From JAVBKU01 sp031553875 (GTDB lineage Bacteria > Bacteroidota > Bacteroidia > Bacteroidales > Rikenellaceae), in the NCBI GenBank assembly GCA_031553875.1, contig JAVBKU010000011.1, forward strand, positions 20,242 through 84,241: DNA of 64,000 nucleotides. The letters run 5' to 3'. Positions 16,693 to 25,049 of this stretch are shown piece after piece; the first letter of the stretch is position 1; each line of letters starts with the position of its first letter. Below the pieces are notes generated by a model that was not told where the DNA came from, did not search any database, and saw only the letters and a list, made by a program, of their open reading frames with translations. Both the position numbers and the translations under genes were made by a program.

Positions 16693-16759
16693 ATACTTTG
16701 ACCGCGTCTATTGCATTTGATTTTCATCATTTAGACTTTAGCATCAAATCGATCAGACA

Positions 16760-17239
16760 ATGTCGTATACACTACCTGAATATTACGCGCTCAAAGCCGC
16801 CATTGCAAGCGGAACCCAGTCGGTAACCTATGGTGACAAAAGTGTCACATATCGGCCTCTCGACGAGATGATACAGGTATTGAATCTGATGGAAACCGAG
16901 TTGTTCCCCGACGGGGCCACCTCCGTCAAGGAAGGCAGAACTATCAGCTACACAGTAGCCGGTACAGCTATCAATAAAGGAGATATCCGCATGATCGGCG
17001 ACGTAACAGGTGTAGCCATGGCCGACGGCGCAGTAGGCGAAACTATCAAAATGTCGGTCACCGGCGTTTACGAACTGCCCAAAGGTAGTGAAGCGCTCGC
17101 CCAAGGCACAGCGGCATACGTCAATATTACCAATGGCGTTACCACAATCGTAGGCGCCGCAACCGGCAACAAGTTGTGCGGACACGTGTGGGAAGACGCT
17201 CCCGCCGGAGCCGATAGCGTACTCATCAAATTAAACTAA
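16760..17239 (+). CDS. gpW-like connector domain fused to DUF2190 (capsid decoration-like) domain
   Basis: In this 159-residue protein, residues about 1-50 (ALKAAIASGTQSVTYGDKSV, then LDEMIQVLNLMETEL) resemble lambda gpW, the head-tail joining protein. Residues about 60-159 (INKGDIRMIGDVTGVAMADG, VYELPKGSEALAQG, LCGHVWEDA) match the DUF2190 decoration/cement fold. Both parts normally belong to head completion, yet no capsid, portal or terminase gene exists nearby. It is the first gene of the late operon. It could cap the tail top, or be a relic of a lost head module. Confidence 0.65.
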   Translation: MSYTLPEYYALKAAIASGTQSVTYGDKSVTYRPLDEMIQVLNLMETELFPDGATSVKEGRTISYTVAGTAINKGDIRMIGDVTGVAMADGAVGETIKMSVTGVYELPKGSEALAQGTAAYVNITNGVTTIVGAATGNKLCGHVWEDAPAGADSVLIKLN

Positions 17240-17252
17240 CCCTATTACCGAT

Positions 17253-17609
17253 ATGCCCCGTCCCGTTTTCAATGAATTTGCCAAACAGGTATTTACGGCC
17301 GCGATCAGTATAATGGGCATGAGCGCTGTATGGCACTCGTCAGATGGTGCGGAAATTAATGGAGGCGTGTTGTTCAATACCCCGACTGAGCCCGAGAAAC
17401 TGGGCAACGCCAACGGATACGAATATAAACCCAATAACGAAACGATCGAGTATTACGACGACACCTTTGTCGGTTTGCGCGAAGCGGTAGACAGTGGCAA
17501 AGAGGAATATGTAACAGTAAACGAACGGGATTATTTGGTGTTAAGTGTCGCCGCCAAGTTTGACGGCAGAACACTGGTAGCGAGTATTACCCCGCACGAA
17601 CAACCATAG
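17253..17609 (+). CDS. gpFII/stopper-like head-tail attachment protein (tentative)
   Basis: This 118-residue protein shows the pattern of small beta-barrel stopper proteins such as lambda FII: an N-terminal helix (FNEFAKQVFTAAIS), then AVWHSSDGAEINGGVLFNTP, and a late strand pair YVTVNERDYLVLS...RTLVASI. The similarity is by pattern only. It lies 13 bp after the gpW-DUF2190 gene and 2 bp before the gp37-like gene, as in the neck region of Mu/P2-like tails. In a headless particle it could close the upper end. Confidence 0.5.
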   Translation: MPRPVFNEFAKQVFTAAISIMGMSAVWHSSDGAEINGGVLFNTPTEPEKLGNANGYEYKPNNETIEYYDDTFVGLREAVDSGKEEYVTVNERDYLVLSVAAKFDGRTLVASITPHEQP

Positions 17610-17611
17610 AT

Positions 17612-18082
17612 ATGAATTACGCTGATTTCGAAGACGCAATTGTCGAGCTGCTGGACATTCCCGGTGTGGACATATCTGTCCTGCCGCATGTTGCTGCATT
17701 GAACGAGCTGCGTCCGACGATGAAGCCGCAACTGTTCGTAATTATCAACGGAGCCACGTTCGAGCAACCCGACAATATGGGTGTTATGTCGCAATTGGGC
17801 AGTGTCAGCGGCGAGATATTCATGCGCGCAAAATCACGTCGCGGCAATCTCGGCATATTCGATCTGTATACCCAGATATGCGGCCGTCTTATGGGGGTCA
17901 AGTTGGCAAAGACCAAACGCCCCATCACCCTATCGCAATTCGGATATGTGGCGGGCCTGCAGAACAACTGGCAATACTCCCTTACATTCTCATTTACCGC
18001 TTACGAAAGAGAGAGCATGCCTCCCGAACCGGAATTGACGATCAAACAAATAAACTTTAAACCCTATGGCGAAAAAGTATAA
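17612..18082 (+). CDS. Mu gp37-like (DUF1834) tail completion/terminator protein
   Basis: This 156-residue protein resembles the Gp37 family of Mu-like phages, which acts at the top of the tail. Features include an N-terminal helix (YADFEDAIVELLDIPGV), a central strand region (RPTMKPQLFVIINGATFEQP) and conserved FDLYTQICGRLMG. It precedes the small DUF2635-like protein and the sheath exactly as in Mu (gp37, gp38, gp39). It overlaps the next gene by 17 bp. Confidence 0.65.
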   Translation: MNYADFEDAIVELLDIPGVDISVLPHVAALNELRPTMKPQLFVIINGATFEQPDNMGVMSQLGSVSGEIFMRAKSRRGNLGIFDLYTQICGRLMGVKLAKTKRPITLSQFGYVAGLQNNWQYSLTFSFTAYERESMPPEPELTIKQINFKPYGEKV

Positions 18083-18305
18083 AGTGCTGGCTCCGTATGT
18101 GGTGTTCAGGATCGGACAAGGGACCGTCTGCAAGGAGTACTCCCTGAAAAAGGGCGACATCTGCGAACTACCCGAGGACAATATCAGCGTAAGAGTGATG
18201 GTAGCCCGCAAACAACTGGCCGAAATGGCGGCCGAAACCCCAAAGAAAACCAAAGAAACAAATAAAAATAAACCCGCCGGCAACGGCACAAAAAAATCAC
18301 AATAA
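18066..18305 (+). CDS. Small DUF2635/gp38-like tail-operon protein
   Basis: This 79-residue protein is Lys-rich, with a short beta-type N-terminal part (VLAPYVVFRIGQGTVCKEY) and a disordered Lys/Thr tail (KKTKETNKNKPAGN). Its place directly before the sheath gene matches Mu gp38 (DUF2635), although sequence support is weak. The stop overlaps the next start as TAATG, indicating translational coupling. Confidence 0.55.
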   Translation: MAKKYKVLAPYVVFRIGQGTVCKEYSLKKGDICELPEDNISVRVMVARKQLAEMAAETPKKTKETNKNKPAGNGTKKSQ

Positions 18306-19519
18306 TGGCCTTTTTACATGGTATAGAACATTTGGACCTGCCTGCAGACCTTGTACCCGTTAATGACGTGGTAACGGCTGTGATAGGGCTGGTTGGTACG
18401 TCTAATGCAGGCGAAACCAATGTGCTGACTCTTTGCAAGAGTGCAAAGGATGACGCTCAATTCGGAACTGAGGGAACTATTCCCGAAGCACTCAAAGCGA
18501 TACGCTTTCAGGACAGCAAACGCGGCAGCGCGCTGGTGTTCGTGGTGAAGGTGGAACCAAAGGAGGAAGCTGCTGAGATTACGCCCGCAGATATCATCGG
18601 CGAAATCGCTGAAGACGGTACTCGTACGGGCATGCAGCTATTTGCTACAGCCGCATCTAAGTATGGCTTCGAGCCCATGATCTACATCGCCCCCCGCTAT
18701 TCAGCACTCGGCGCGGTAAAAGATGAGCTTATCCTGATCTCCGACAAGACTGAGACAATGGCTTACATTGATACACCCGACGGTTTCACGTATGAGGATG
18801 CTATAGCCTCCCGCGGCACGGGTACAGATGCGGAGTTCAACACGCTGACAGAAGGTCAGAAGCTGCTGTTCCCGCACTTCCTTGTTTCAAATCCGGCCTA
18901 CATTGATGCTGAAACTACGCCCGATGAAGATAAGTATCTGAATAAACCTATGTCGGCCTATGCCGCCGGCTTGCGTGCGAAGGTCGATCTGGAGGAAGGT
19001 TGGCACGTATCGTCATCCAACCACCGCTTTACCGGCGTACAGGGTTTGGATACAGATCTTACGTTCAGCATGGGCGATCCCAACAGTGAGGCCAATCAGC
19101 TCAACGCCGCAGGTATCACTACAGCCGTCAATCTGTTCGGCAACGGAATAGTGGAATGGGGCAACTACACTGCCGGTTTCCCTGGCAGCGCCGCCGCAGA
19201 AACTTTTGAATGTGTACGCCGTACACGCGCAATTATGAAGCGTGCCGTTGAACAGGCAGCAGTGCCGTTCCTTGACAAGCCGTTCAATCAGGCTAACATC
19301 GACGCTATCCGCAACATGGTCAACCAGTACCTCAATACGCTCGTTTCGCAGGGCAAGCTGCTTGCCGGTCAGTGCTTCTATCTCAAGGAAAGCAACCCCG
19401 CCGTCGAACTCGCCAAGGGTCACATAACATTCGATATCGAATTTACTCCTGCGATCCCGATGCAGCGCCTGACTTTCACATACAAGATCAACTTGTCTAA
19501 CCTTTCAAATGTAGAATAA
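18305..19519 (+). CDS. Contractile tail sheath protein (P2 FI / Mu gp39 type)
   Basis: This 404-residue sheath protein is the contractile outer cylinder of the tail. Diagnostic features are the N-terminal insertion-type start (FLHGIEHLDLPADLVPVNDVV), the TAVIGLVGTS strand, the IYIAPRYSALGAVKDELI region, the helical SAYAAGLRAKVDLEEGWHVSSSN segment, and the C-terminal TFDIEFTPAIPMQRLTFTY strand that interlocks neighbouring subunits. Its length is usual for P2-like sheaths. It is followed 4 bp later by the tube gene. Its presence shows a myovirus-type or R-type bacteriocin particle. Confidence 0.88.
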   Translation: MAFLHGIEHLDLPADLVPVNDVVTAVIGLVGTSNAGETNVLTLCKSAKDDAQFGTEGTIPEALKAIRFQDSKRGSALVFVVKVEPKEEAAEITPADIIGEIAEDGTRTGMQLFATAASKYGFEPMIYIAPRYSALGAVKDELILISDKTETMAYIDTPDGFTYEDAIASRGTGTDAEFNTLTEGQKLLFPHFLVSNPAYIDAETTPDEDKYLNKPMSAYAAGLRAKVDLEEGWHVSSSNHRFTGVQGLDTDLTFSMGDPNSEANQLNAAGITTAVNLFGNGIVEWGNYTAGFPGSAAAETFECVRRTRAIMKRAVEQAAVPFLDKPFNQANIDAIRNMVNQYLNTLVSQGKLLAGQCFYLKESNPAVELAKGHITFDIEFTPAIPMQRLTFTYKINLSNLSNVE

Positions 19520-19523
19520 GAAC

Positions 19524-20042
19524 ATGAGTCTCTCAATAGCAAAAGTATTCGACGCCAATGTCTACGTCAATGACCGTAGCACACATGGCCAGGCCGCGGA
19601 GGTTACTTGCCCCACTGTAACTGCCCTAATGACCGACTTCGCCGCAATGGGCATGGTCGGCTCAGCCGAATTTTTCAACGGCTTCGACAAAATGGAAGCC
19701 ACAATCAAATGGACCTACCCCGATAACGAAGTACAGAAGGCATGTGCCAACTTCTTCAAATCGGTAAGCCTCATGGTGCGCTCAAGCAAAGCCCAGTATT
19801 CCAATGGCGACATCGAAAGCGAAGTACCCGTTGTGGTTTACATGCGCGGCTTGCCCAAACAGCATCCCGGCGGCGGTTATAAGTCCAAGGAAGACACTGA
19901 AGTCGAAAGCCTCTTTTCGATAACATATTTCAAGCAGGAGGTTGACGGCGAGGTAATAATCGAAATCGACGTGCTTAATAATATCTACAAGGTAGGCGAT
20001 GAAGACCTACTTGCCAAGCGCAGAGAAAATCTCGGTATATAA
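19524..20042 (+). CDS. Tail tube protein (P2 FII type)
   Basis: This 172-residue protein forms the inner tube. P2 FII-family features include VFDANVYVNDRSTHGQAAEVTCP near the start, GMVGSAEFFNGFDKMEATIKW, and the C-terminal beta part GEVIIEIDVLNNIYKVGDED. It directly follows the sheath and precedes the E/E' chaperone, the standard order. The size is typical. Confidence 0.88.
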   Translation: MSLSIAKVFDANVYVNDRSTHGQAAEVTCPTVTALMTDFAAMGMVGSAEFFNGFDKMEATIKWTYPDNEVQKACANFFKSVSLMVRSSKAQYSNGDIESEVPVVVYMRGLPKQHPGGGYKSKEDTEVESLFSITYFKQEVDGEVIIEIDVLNNIYKVGDEDLLAKRRENLGI

Positions 20043-20044
20043 TC

Positions 20045-20368
20045 ATGCAAGAGTTCAAGAAATTGGACCGTAAACCGAACCTTGGAGTTCGTAGGTCAAT
20101 GAAGCTGGAAGATGGTACTGTGATCGAAGAAATCGGGATGACCGTAAGGGACAGCCTGAGGATCGCAAACAACAAAAGTCTATCCGACTCCGACAGAGGT
20201 TTACATAACGTAGCTGCAAAGATTCTGGTCAATGGTCAAACCATTGTACCGGAAGATTTGCAGGACGGATTCACCACCGAGGAATTTGAAGCAATAACCA
20301 AATTCCTATTCCCCGACGAACTGGCTGCTGCAGCGGAATCGAAGGAGGGTAAGAGAAAAAACGCCTAA
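20045..20368 (+). CDS. Tail assembly chaperone, short form (gpE-like)
   Basis: This 107-residue protein lies between tube and tape measure, the place of P2 gpE/lambda gpG. It ends ...EGKRKNA, and the last codons contain the slippery heptamer A-AAA-AAC in the correct phase (20356-20362), so a fraction of ribosomes should shift to the -1 frame and make the longer form. It is a soluble chaperone that wraps the tape measure during tail assembly and is not part of the finished tail. Confidence 0.82.
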   Translation: MQEFKKLDRKPNLGVRRSMKLEDGTVIEEIGMTVRDSLRIANNKSLSDSDRGLHNVAAKILVNGQTIVPEDLQDGFTTEEFEAITKFLFPDELAAAAESKEGKRKNA

Positions 20369-20541
20369 TATCTCTGGGCGATATAGTGTTCCTTGCACAC
20401 TATACCGGCTCAGGGATAGAGGGGGTCAACGACCTTGATGTTGATGACTACTTCGTCTTCCTGGACGAAGCCATCAAGCAATATGAACTGGAAATGAAAG
20501 TACCCCGCCGCGTCGTATTGGCAGGGATAGAGAAACGGTAA
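20045..20541 (+). CDS. Tail assembly chaperone, -1 frameshift product (gpE' / gpGT type)
   Basis: After the heptamer at 20356-20362 the -1 frame stays open for 59 codons to TAA at 20539-20541, three bases before the tape-measure ATG. This fills an otherwise empty 176-bp gap. The fused product would be about 165 residues (106 from frame 0 plus 59). The extension reads ...SLGDIVFLAHYTGSG... and has no suitable start codon at its beginning, so it is only reachable by frameshift. An AAGGAGG (20342-20348) upstream and an 8-bp hairpin (20382-20404) downstream may stimulate shifting. Confidence 0.85.
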
Positions 20542-20544
20542 CCT

Positions 20545-22368
20545 ATGGCAAATACAAGCACTATAAAATTGGAAGTCATCTTGTCCGCGACGGACAAGAT
20601 GAGCCGTATTATAGATAACGCCATCAAAGACGCCACGAAAGATCTGACCGCGTTTGGACAAAAAACGGCGGAAATAGGTGATGCCATTGCCAAAGTCGGA
20701 ACTAAAATGACGGCTGTGGGTATGAGTGTGGGCAAATCGCTTGTCAATCTCGCCACCTCAGCCGCAAACTACAGCAGTGAAATTGTCAACCAGGCACAGT
20801 CGGTTGGCATGAGTACGGACGCGTGGCAGAAACTTACATACGCGGCAAGGGTGTCAGGCGTAGGCCAGAGCGAGTTGATGGCCAGTATGATCGAGTTTGA
20901 CAATGTGATTGTGGCGGCGGCCTCAGGCAACAAAGATGCCGCCGCGACATTCAGAGAGTTAGGCATAGACATAAAGAACGCATCAGGCGAACTGCGAGCC
21001 CCCGAAGAAATATTGGCGGATTTCGCCGATATCTTGGGCAGTGTGGAAGACGGGGCTGCTAAAACGGCGTTAGTCACCGAAGTTCTGGGTCAAGCGGGTG
21101 CAAGTATACTGCCTGCTCTTAATAAAGGCTCCAAGGGTTTAGAAGAGTTTTATGCCGCCGCCGAAGAGGCCGGATATGTTCTGAGTGATAAAACACTAAA
21201 AGCAGGTAACGAGTTCGGCAAGAAACTTAACGAAATAGGAGCAAATGTGAAGGCTGCGGGCCTGCAATTAGGCAGCGCTTTTATTCCGCTTCTGTCCGGT
21301 CTCGCTAACAAGTTTAATACTGTGATAAAGAGTCTAAGCAAATGGATTGAAGACAATCCCGTCCTTGTGAAGACTATCGGCGCCATAGTCGGAACTTTAT
21401 CCGGATTATTGATTGCCGCCGGCAGTGTGGCGGTTGTTATAGGGACAGTCATGTCTATTGCAGGAAAATTTGCCGCCGCCTGGCGTGGAATTAAAACGGT
21501 AATAACCATCGTAAAGTTACTTAATACCGCCATTCTTGCAAATCCAATATTATTAATAGCCACAATAGCTGCCACCGCAGTATTTCTTATAATTAAATAT
21601 TGGGATCAGATATCTGCTTTCTTTACAAAATTATGGGATGGTATAAAGGCCGGCGTATTAGTCGCATGGGAATGGATAAAGAACATGTTCCTAAACTATA
21701 CACCATACGGTCTTATCATTAAGCATTGGTCAAGCATAACGACATTCTTCTCGGGTATTTGGGATAATGTCAAAAGCGGCTTCTTAGTCGCATGGGAGTG
21801 GATAAAGAACATGTTCCTTAACTACACTCCATACGGCCTGATATTCCAGCACTGGGATGCTATAGGCTCGTATTTCGCCGACATGAAATCCCGCTTCTTC
21901 ACTTGGGGACAAGATATGATACAGGGGTTGATCGACGGTATTACGGGTTTTGCCCAAAACGCCATAGACACCATCAGTAACATAGGCCAGTCAATAGCGG
22001 ACAAGTTCAAAAACCTGTTGGGTATAAATTCGCCGTCGACCTTGTTTATGGGCTACGGCGTAAATATCTCGCAGGGCTTGGTCAACGGTATGGACCAGGG
22101 CGGCAGCGGTGTCGAAGGCTCGGCCGAGGGTATGGCGTCAATGGCAACACAAGGCATGTCAAATGCTATTGGCGACGGAGCCGGGATGCCCGGCATAGGT
22201 GCGGGCGGCGGAGTTACTCTCAACTACTCGCCCTCTATCAGCGTCAACGGCGCGGCAGGCCCGGAAGCAGCGCAGGACTTTGATCAGATATTACGCGCCC
22301 ATTCAAGGGAGATTGTAGATATTATACGCCGCGAAATGGAGAACAGAACGCGGTTGTCATTCAGCTAA
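20545..22368 (+). CDS. Tail tape measure protein
   Basis: This 607-residue protein sets tail length and probably forms the membrane-penetrating plug. The N-terminal part is helical (KLEVILSATDKMSRIIDNAIKD-type), and the middle has strongly hydrophobic segments (about 270-350). A perfect-looking tandem duplication of 42 residues (VAWEWIKNMFLNYTPYGLI twice, DNA at 21661 and 21787, 126-bp period) follows. The C-terminus is Gly/Ser-rich (GVEGSAEGMASMATQGMS). At the usual 1.5 angstrom per residue this predicts a tail near 90 nm (inference). It is long enough to be functional and shows no frameshift. Confidence 0.9.
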   Translation: MANTSTIKLEVILSATDKMSRIIDNAIKDATKDLTAFGQKTAEIGDAIAKVGTKMTAVGMSVGKSLVNLATSAANYSSEIVNQAQSVGMSTDAWQKLTYAARVSGVGQSELMASMIEFDNVIVAAASGNKDAAATFRELGIDIKNASGELRAPEEILADFADILGSVEDGAAKTALVTEVLGQAGASILPALNKGSKGLEEFYAAAEEAGYVLSDKTLKAGNEFGKKLNEIGANVKAAGLQLGSAFIPLLSGLANKFNTVIKSLSKWIEDNPVLVKTIGAIVGTLSGLLIAAGSVAVVIGTVMSIAGKFAAAWRGIKTVITIVKLLNTAILANPILLIATIAATAVFLIIKYWDQISAFFTKLWDGIKAGVLVAWEWIKNMFLNYTPYGLIIKHWSSITTFFSGIWDNVKSGFLVAWEWIKNMFLNYTPYGLIFQHWDAIGSYFADMKSRFFTWGQDMIQGLIDGITGFAQNAIDTISNIGQSIADKFKNLLGINSPSTLFMGYGVNISQGLVNGMDQGGSGVEGSAEGMASMATQGMSNAIGDGAGMPGIGAGGGVTLNYSPSISVNGAAGPEAAQDFDQILRAHSREIVDIIRREMENRTRLSFS

Positions 22369-22374
22369 TAGGTT

Positions 22375-23319
22375 ATGTTACTACAACTTGGAGATCACAT
22401 ATTCGAAGGCTTCAAATCACCTTCTTCGATGTCCGACAAGATGTCGGTCAAATATGGCCGCATCGAGCTGGTCAACGGTAAGGACGTATTGCAATATAGC
22501 GGCGAAGATCTCGACGAGATATCACTGTCCATACAGTATGCTATCGAATTTTGCGACCCCGCAACCGAGATCGAGGCGCTGAAGCAGTCAATGCGTGATG
22601 CCGAAGTATTGCCATTCCTTTTTGGCGACGGCACCATCGTGGGTAAGTATGTCATCACGAGCCTCGACCTGACCTACCAAAAGACCTCGCCCATAGGCGT
22701 GCTTGAGTCGGCAACCGTAGCGGTTACTCTGTTGGAGTACGCCTACGGCGAGCCAGTAAAGCCAAAGGGCATTGCCGTGGTCACACCGTCGACGACGGAG
22801 CTTGTTACAGACACGGATATAGACGTTTATGAAGACGTGGACGAAGATATGTTGGATATGTACATGTCCACGGACGAAGACACGACCACAGTCCCCGCAG
22901 CGGAAACTCCGGCTCCGCCTGCTCCCACCCCCGCCCGCGGTATAAGCAAACTTATCACCAAGGGTCGCGATGCCGTCAATAAGATTAAGTCCCTGGGGGA
23001 AAAGGTCAAGCAGAAGGTATCGGATGTAAAAAGCCTTGTACAGGATGTTAAAAACCTGGCTAATGAAGCCAAAGATGCATATGCTGCGGCTAAGGAGCAG
23101 GTTGAAGTGGCCATAAAGATTTATGAGCGGGCCAAAGACCTGCCGGGTTCGTTAGACGAGGCTATAAAATATGCCAAGGATCTCGCAGAGATGAAAAACG
23201 ATATCAACGCGGAAGATCTGAAAAAAAACATAGACCAGTTAGTGTCGAGTACCAACACCGTGACGAAGAATGCCACGTCGGTGGTATCGTTCATTGCAAC
23301 TAAGGAAGGGGGCGAATAA
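22375..23319 (+). CDS. gpU-like tail protein with long coiled-coil extension
   Basis: In this 314-residue protein, residues 1-130 match the P2 gpU family (LLQLGDHIFEGFKSP, YSGEDLDEISLSIQ, LPFLFGDGTIVGKYVITSL). An acidic and Pro-rich linker (about 140-185) leads to a Lys/Glu/Ala-rich helical coiled-coil tail (about 190-300). The extension is absent from standard gpU. It follows the tape measure by 6 bp, as in P2 (T-U). Its stop overlaps the start of the X gene (TAATG). Confidence 0.8.
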   Translation: MLLQLGDHIFEGFKSPSSMSDKMSVKYGRIELVNGKDVLQYSGEDLDEISLSIQYAIEFCDPATEIEALKQSMRDAEVLPFLFGDGTIVGKYVITSLDLTYQKTSPIGVLESATVAVTLLEYAYGEPVKPKGIAVVTPSTTELVTDTDIDVYEDVDEDMLDMYMSTDEDTTTVPAAETPAPPAPTPARGISKLITKGRDAVNKIKSLGEKVKQKVSDVKSLVQDVKNLANEAKDAYAAAKEQVEVAIKIYERAKDLPGSLDEAIKYAKDLAEMKNDINAEDLKKNIDQLVSSTNTVTKNATSVVSFIATKEGGE

Positions 23320-23534
23320 TGGGCAGTTTCAATTATACGACAGTAGAGGGTGACCGTATCGACATGTTGGCCGTTAAATTTTACGGCGACAGTTCGGGTA
23401 TATCCATAATAGCCAACGCCAATCCCGATGTGCCGATGACAGCCGTATACCCCGTGGGTACTGTACTTATAGTACCTATTATTAAACGCTCCGAAGACGA
23501 GGACACAACCAATCTGCCACCGTGGAAAAGGTAA
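23319..23534 (+). CDS. Tail protein X (gpX, LysM-like)
   Basis: This 71-residue, LysM-like P2 gpX family protein has the pattern YTTVEGDRIDMLAVKFYGD, then IIANANPDVP and PVGTVLIVP. It probably sits at the tail-baseplate junction. Its end overlaps the GTG start of the D gene by 13 bp. Confidence 0.88.
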   Translation: MGSFNYTTVEGDRIDMLAVKFYGDSSGISIIANANPDVPMTAVYPVGTVLIVPIIKRSEDEDTTNLPPWKR

Positions 23535-24514
23535 TAAGAAATAACGTCTCCATCGTAATCGCAGGACACAACGTTACCGGTGATGTGAGCCCCTATTTAT
23601 CGAAGGCGTCATACTCCGACCGCGTAGAGGCCGAGAGCGACGATGTGTCTTTGGTATTTGAAGACACGCTCGACAAATGGAAAGGTCCGTGGTACCCTTC
23701 CGAAGGGGATACTATGGAGGTGAGCCTCGGCCCGACCGGAGGTATGCTGAATTGCGGCACCTTTGAGATCGACGAGATCGAGTTGTCATTCGCTCCCGAT
23801 ATACTTACTGTAAAGGCCATAGGGGCAGCAGTGACAAAGGGTCTGAGAACAAAAAACAGTAAGGCGTTTGAGAAGCAGTCGTTACATAAGATTGCGAAAT
23901 ACTTCGCCGACAAACACAGCCTGAAGCTGGTGGGTAAAACCGGGGAGCTTCAGAAAATAGAGATAGAAAGGAAAACCCAGGAGAAGCAGACGGATATATC
24001 GTTCCTATCGCAGTTGGCCAAAGAATACGGGATCATCTTCAGTGTGCGGGGCGACCAGCTCATATTCATGGACAACGATGAGTTGGAGACTCAGGACAGC
24101 GTCATGACCATCGACAAAGCCGAAATGAACCGCGGCAGCTTCAAGGACAAGACGTCGCAGATCTATGCCGGCGCCACTGTGGCCACCCGCGATATCAAGT
24201 CCAACAGCGTCAAAAAGTGGAACGTCGAGGCATCTACCAACGGAGCGAGCAAAGCTATACTTGTCGTCAAGGGCCGTGCCGAGAGCCAAAGCCAAGCCGA
24301 GGCTAAAGCCAAGAGTGCGCTGAAGGACAAGAATAAAGATAAGTTCACGGGCTCGTTTAGCATGCCGGGCAATCCCAAACTGGTTGCCGGGGTCAATGTC
24401 ACCCTCACGGGGATAGGAAACTTCTCGGGCAAATGGCATATAGTGTCGAGCGGACACAGCATAGATAAATCAGGTTATACGACCGACTTGGAGGTCAGGA
24501 AAATATTTCAATAG
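23522..24514 (+). CDS. Phage late-control/baseplate hub protein D (gpD, Mu gp44/P type)
   Basis: This 330-residue hub protein starts at a GTG inside the X gene. Family pattern includes VEAESDDVSLVFEDTLDKWKG, the W-rich YPSEGDTMEVSLG, and the LysM-like middle LHKIAKYFADKHSLKLVG, then TDISFLSQLAKEYGI. By family it forms the trimeric hub that joins spike and tube, like T4 gp27. It is complete and in the standard X-D-V order. Confidence 0.87.
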   Translation: MEKVIRNNVSIVIAGHNVTGDVSPYLSKASYSDRVEAESDDVSLVFEDTLDKWKGPWYPSEGDTMEVSLGPTGGMLNCGTFEIDEIELSFAPDILTVKAIGAAVTKGLRTKNSKAFEKQSLHKIAKYFADKHSLKLVGKTGELQKIEIERKTQEKQTDISFLSQLAKEYGIIFSVRGDQLIFMDNDELETQDSVMTIDKAEMNRGSFKDKTSQIYAGATVATRDIKSNSVKKWNVEASTNGASKAILVVKGRAESQSQAEAKAKSALKDKNKDKFTGSFSMPGNPKLVAGVNVTLTGIGNFSGKWHIVSSGHSIDKSGYTTDLEVRKIFQ

Positions 24515-24517
24515 GCG

Positions 24518-25045
24518 ATGTTGAGGGTAGGGAGAATATCGGAGTTGGGAACGGGTGAGAATCTCGGTTATGCGCGCGTCTTTTTTGACGACAGCGACTT
24601 TGTATCCGGGTGGCTTCCCCTGCCCTCCATCGCCACGAAAGGAACCAAACAGTGGATACCCATCGAGATCAATTCGCAGGTGGCCTGTCTCATGGACGAT
24701 CTGTGTGAGCAGGGCGGCATCGTGATGGTATTGTGGAGCGCAACCGACACACCTCCAACGTGGGCAAGCCCCGACACAATGGGCGTTCAGTTCAAGGATG
24801 GAACGGCAGTTTATTATGATGCGTCCGCCAAGGAATTGACCGTTAATTGCAAAAAACTCAAGATTACCGGAGATGTAGACATAATCGGCAATGTAACTGT
24901 ATCCAAGGATGTAGCTGTTGTCGGGGAGGTTACTGCTAAAGAGGTTACTGCTGATGAGGAGGTTACCGCCAAGAATAAAGGAATAAAATTAACTGCACAT
25001 AAACACCCGACACCGGTGGGTCCATCGGGGACTCCAATACCATAG
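24518..25045 (+). CDS. Baseplate spike protein V (gpV type)
   Basis: This 175-residue spike has an N-terminal OB-fold (about 1-85: RVFFDDSDFVSGWLPLPS, QVACLMDDLCEQGGIVMVLW). A beta-helix of repeated short units follows (ITGDVDIIGNVTVSKDVAVVGEVTAKEVTADEEVTA), and the tip carries His161-x-His163 with a following GPSGTP. HxH tips bind iron in P2/phi92 spikes. The protein should form the trimeric membrane-piercing needle. It lies 3 bp after D. Confidence 0.88.
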   Translation: MLRVGRISELGTGENLGYARVFFDDSDFVSGWLPLPSIATKGTKQWIPIEINSQVACLMDDLCEQGGIVMVLWSATDTPPTWASPDTMGVQFKDGTAVYYDASAKELTVNCKKLKITGDVDIIGNVTVSKDVAVVGEVTAKEVTADEEVTAKNKGIKLTAHKHPTPVGPSGTPIP

Positions 25046-25049
25046 AATC

